DNA of 8,454 nucleotides from Treponema sp. (GTDB taxonomy: Bacteria; Spirochaetota; Spirochaetia; Treponematales; Breznakiellaceae). Position 1 is the first letter of the stretch. The number at the start of each line of letters is the position of its first letter. The position numbers and the translations under genes are program-made. The notes beneath the pieces are model-generated. The model had not been told where the DNA came from and searched no databases. It saw nothing but the letters and a program-made list of their open reading frames with translations. Of this stretch, positions 6,591 to 8,454 are shown piece after piece. Location: contig JAITRD010000012.1 in NCBI GenBank assembly GCA_031288575.1, forward strand, positions 1 to 8,454, given 5' to 3'.

Positions 6591-6621
6591 CCCGCGGGCT
6601 TTCGGAATTATGGCCCGCGGG
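6591..6621 (+). other. GC-rich hairpin in the leader of the alpha/beta hydrolase gene
   Basis: CCCGCGGGC (6591-6599) pairs perfectly with GCCCGCGGG (6613-6621) around a 13-nt loop. It has no T run after it on either strand, so it is not a classical intrinsic terminator, although it stands 69 bp after the glycosylation cassette. It ends 12 nt before the AGGGGG ribosome-binding site of the hydrolase. Confidence 0.6.
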
Positions 6622-6633
6622 GGATCAATGCTG

Positions 6634-6639
6634 AGGGGG
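6634..6639 (+). promoter_or_regulatory. Ribosome-binding site favouring the hydrolase start at 6646
   Basis: AGGGGG lies 6 nt before ATG 6646. The other in-frame ATGs are less well placed: 6628 has a G run only 3-4 nt away, and 6610 lies in the loop of the hairpin with only a weak GGA nearby. Confidence 0.5.
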
Positions 6640-6645
6640 TTGTTT

Positions 6646-7611
6646 ATGAATCTGGGGATTATCGCCGGCATCATCTTGGTTTTGGTTTTGGCGGTCCTGC
6701 GGGGGGCGCCTGAGTTTTTTTATGTTTACGTGATCAAACGGAAGACCCCCCATTCGATTAATCCCGTTTCCCGGATGACGCGGAACAGGCCCGCCGCGGA
6801 TGAACCCCCGCCATGGCTTACGGCCCAATCCTGCGAAACCGCGGACATTACCTCCCACGACGGCCTGCGGCTTAGGGCCCACTATCTCGCGTCAAAGGCC
6901 GGCTCTACGGGAAACGCCATTGCCCCCTATACGGTTATTCTGGCCCACGGTTATACCGGCAATGTCCTTCAAATGAGCGGTTTTGCCCGGTTTTTTTATG
7001 AAGGCCTGGGGTACAACATACTTTTGCCGGAGGCCCGGGGGCACGGGGACTCCGAGGGAACCTATATCGGCATGGGCTGGCATGACCGGTTGGATTACCT
7101 GCGCTGGATCGATTGGGTAAAACAGCGGACCGGCCCCGCCCTTGGGGGCGTTCCGCCGCGGATCGTGCTTTACGGCATATCCATGGGGGCCGCCACGGTG
7201 CTGATGACCGGCGGCGAAGCCCTGCCCCCGGAAGTTAAGGCCATTATTGAAGACTGCGGTTATACCTCGGTGGAGGATGAACTGTATTACCAGATGATCA
7301 GCCGGTATCACCTGAAAAGCCGCTGGCTCATGAACGCCACCTCCCGGGTGGCCCGGAAGCGGGCGGGTTATAGCTTTGCCGAAGCCTCCGCCCTGGAACA
7401 GGTCAAAAAAATCAAGGTCCCCACCCTGTTTATCCATGGCGAGGAGGATGCCTTTGTCCCCTTCCAGATGGTTTATTCCCTCTACGAAGCCTGCTCCGCC
7501 CCGAAGGAACTTTTTGCGGTTCCCGGCGCAGGTCACGGGGGAGCCTACAGCGTGGCCGGCGGGGAATACGAAGAGCGGATAAGGGACTTCCTCAGGCAGT
7601 GGGTACCCTGA
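6646..7611 (+). CDS. Alpha/beta hydrolase with N-terminal membrane anchor (serine hydrolase, S33-like)
   Basis: From ATG 6646 this is 321 residues; ATG 6628 or 6610 would add 6 or 12. Residues about 3-20 form a hydrophobic helix, so the protein is probably inner-membrane anchored. The alpha/beta hydrolase core has the oxyanion-hole HG (101-102), the nucleophile elbow GISMG with Ser179, Asp268 within HGEEDAFVP, and His297 within GAGHGG, a complete catalytic triad in the right order. An ARGHGDSEG motif after strand 4 is typical of this family. It resembles YqkD-type and other hydrolases annotated near serine aminopeptidase S33. The substrate cannot be inferred and an esterase or acyl-hydrolase role is only a guess. 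The gene starts 123 bp after the glycosylation cassette, is GC-rich (60% in one sampled line) like secA, and shows no strong promoter, so read-through from the cassette is possible. Confidence 0.9.
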   Translation: MNLGIIAGIILVLVLAVLRGAPEFFYVYVIKRKTPHSINPVSRMTRNRPAADEPPPWLTAQSCETADITSHDGLRLRAHYLASKAGSTGNAIAPYTVILAHGYTGNVLQMSGFARFFYEGLGYNILLPEARGHGDSEGTYIGMGWHDRLDYLRWIDWVKQRTGPALGGVPPRIVLYGISMGAATVLMTGGEALPPEVKAIIEDCGYTSVEDELYYQMISRYHLKSRWLMNATSRVARKRAGYSFAEASALEQVKKIKVPTLFIHGEEDAFVPFQMVYSLYEACSAPKELFAVPGAGHGGAYSVAGGEYEERIRDFLRQWVP

Positions 7612-7615
7612 GTTA

Positions 7616-7645
7616 TTGGCAAAACACCCCTCAAAATAGTACACT
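7616..7645 (+). promoter_or_regulatory. Candidate secA promoter, possibly giving a leaderless mRNA
   Basis: TTGGCA (7616-7621) and TACACT (7640-7645) are 18 nt apart, matching the -35 at 5 of 6 and the -10 at 4 of 6 positions. The expected transcription start, about 7 nt after the -10, falls on the A of the secA ATG at 7652. No Shine-Dalgarno sequence is visible before that ATG, which agrees with a leaderless transcript. Confidence 0.4.
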
Positions 7646-7651
7646 ATTATC

Positions 7652-8454
7652 ATGCTAGAAACCCTCATTAAAGCCCTTTTCGGCTCCCAGCATGAACGGG
7701 ATCTTAAGGCCCTGTTACCGGTATTGCACAGGGTCAACGAAAAAGAAGCCTGGGCGGCTTCCCTTCCCGCGGAGGAATTCAAAAAAATGACGATCCTCTT
7801 CCGGGAACGTTACGGCCGGGGGGAAAGCCTGGACGCGCTGCTCCCCGAGGCCTTTGCCCTGGCCCGGGAAGCGGCCCGGCGGAACCTGGGGGAACGGCCC
7901 TACGACGTGCAGGTTTTAGGCTCGATTGTGCTCCACCAGGGCAAGATCGTGGAGATGAAAACCGGCGAGGGGAAAACCCTGATGAGTGTCGCCGCGGCCT
8001 ACCTGAACGCCATCCCCGGCAGGGGCATCCATGTGGTAACCGTCAACGATTACCTGGCGGGACGGGACGCCGACTGGATGCGGCCCATCTTCGATTACCT
8101 GGGCCTGACCGTGGGGACCATCCTTTCGGACATGGACAACGAAAGGCGCAAACAGAATTATGCCTGCGACATCACCTACGGGACCAACAACGAGTTCGGT
8201 TTTGATTATCTCCGGGACAATATGTGCCAAAATTTGGAAAACCGGGTCCAGCGGGGGCATTTTTTTTGTATCGTGGATGAGATCGACTCCATCCTCATTG
8301 ACGAGGCCCGGACCCCCCTTATCATTTCCGGCGCCGCCGAGGACGATACCTACAAATACGCCGAGGTGGACAGGCTGTTAAGTTCCCTGGAGGAGATTAA
8401 AAAAAACGAAAAAGGCGAATACCCCGACGAAGCCCAGGGGGAGGAGGTAATCGG
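7652..8454 (+). CDS. secA: Preprotein translocase ATPase SecA (partial, N-terminal 267 residues)
   Basis: SecA drives export of unfolded preproteins through SecYEG by ATP hydrolysis. The frame runs off the right edge of the window. Visible elements are the N-terminal helical region beginning MLETLIKALFG, Walker A MKTGEGKT (102-109) with Lys108 at the same number as in E. coli SecA, GTNNEFGFDYLRDN (167-180), and the Walker B region VDEIDSILIDEARTP (188-202). The preprotein cross-linking domain begins after about residue 220. All key nucleotide-binding residues present are intact. The start fits the family, where the protein begins a few residues before the LFG motif, although no ribosome-binding site precedes it. 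It lies 40 bp after the hydrolase stop. Identification is secure. Confidence 0.97.
   Translation, partial: MLETLIKALFGSQHERDLKALLPVLHRVNEKEAWAASLPAEEFKKMTILFRERYGRGESLDALLPEAFALAREAARRNLGERPYDVQVLGSIVLHQGKIVEMKTGEGKTLMSVAAAYLNAIPGRGIHVVTVNDYLAGRDADWMRPIFDYLGLTVGTILSDMDNERRKQNYACDITYGTNNEFGFDYLRDNMCQNLENRVQRGHFFCIVDEIDSILIDEARTPLIISGAAEDDTYKYAEVDRLLSSLEEIKKNEKGEYPDEAQGEEVI

Noticed and set aside
6676..6693. TTGGTTTTGGTTTTGG repeat-like run
   Set aside because: It encodes the Leu-Val part of the hydrolase membrane anchor; codon repetition explains it.
6892..7782. Minus-strand open frame of 296 codons across the hydrolase gene
   Set aside because: It is antisense to an intact hydrolase with a complete catalytic triad and runs into secA; the translation shows no recognisable motif.

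Overview
The window looks like chromosomal DNA from a spirochaete, most likely a Treponema-like organism of moderately high GC (termite-gut treponeme relatives would fit). The hints are the spirochaete-style lipobox of a six-bladed-propeller lipoprotein, the character of the SecA N-terminus, and heavy use of CGG, GGG and GCC codons. This placement is inference from protein style; no rRNA or other decisive marker is present.

Layout. Positions 1-3170 are read on the minus strand: a lipoprotein (1968-3170) overlaps by 4 bp (ATGA) the bifunctional NAD(P)H-hydrate repair enzyme Nnr (385-1971), followed by a separately promoted, truncated membrane-anchored protein (1-290). Positions 3171-3410 are a divergent intergenic region with promoter-like sites in both directions. 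Positions 3411-6522, plus strand, form a lower-GC three-gene Gtr-type glycosylation cassette: a GtrA-like flippase, a GtrB-like polyprenyl-phosphate glycosyltransferase, and a large GT-C-type membrane protein in the GtrC position. The three are tightly overlapped (GTGA, then 8 bp). Then come an alpha/beta hydrolase with an N-terminal membrane anchor (6646-7611) and the 5' end of secA (7652 onward, cut by the window edge).

The main discovery candidate is at the head of the glycosylation cassette. A well-placed AAAGGAG and ATG (3411) open a reading frame that enters a run of 13 C (3448-3460) and stops at 3504-3506. The GtrA frame is open only from the C run onward and has no convincing start of its own. 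Removing one C (12) or adding two (15) joins them into a 185-residue GtrA protein. This has the architecture of a phase-variable contingency locus, and because the two downstream genes are overlapped with gtrA, one homopolymer could switch a whole surface-glycosylation pathway. The present sequence would be the OFF state, unless the C count is a sequencing error.

Working together: the GT2 enzyme would load a sugar from a nucleotide donor onto undecaprenyl phosphate on the cytoplasmic side, GtrA would help move the lipid-linked sugar outward, and the GT-C protein would transfer it to an unknown periplasmic or surface acceptor. Nnr, SecA and the hydrolase are housekeeping or general functions with no evident link to the cassette.
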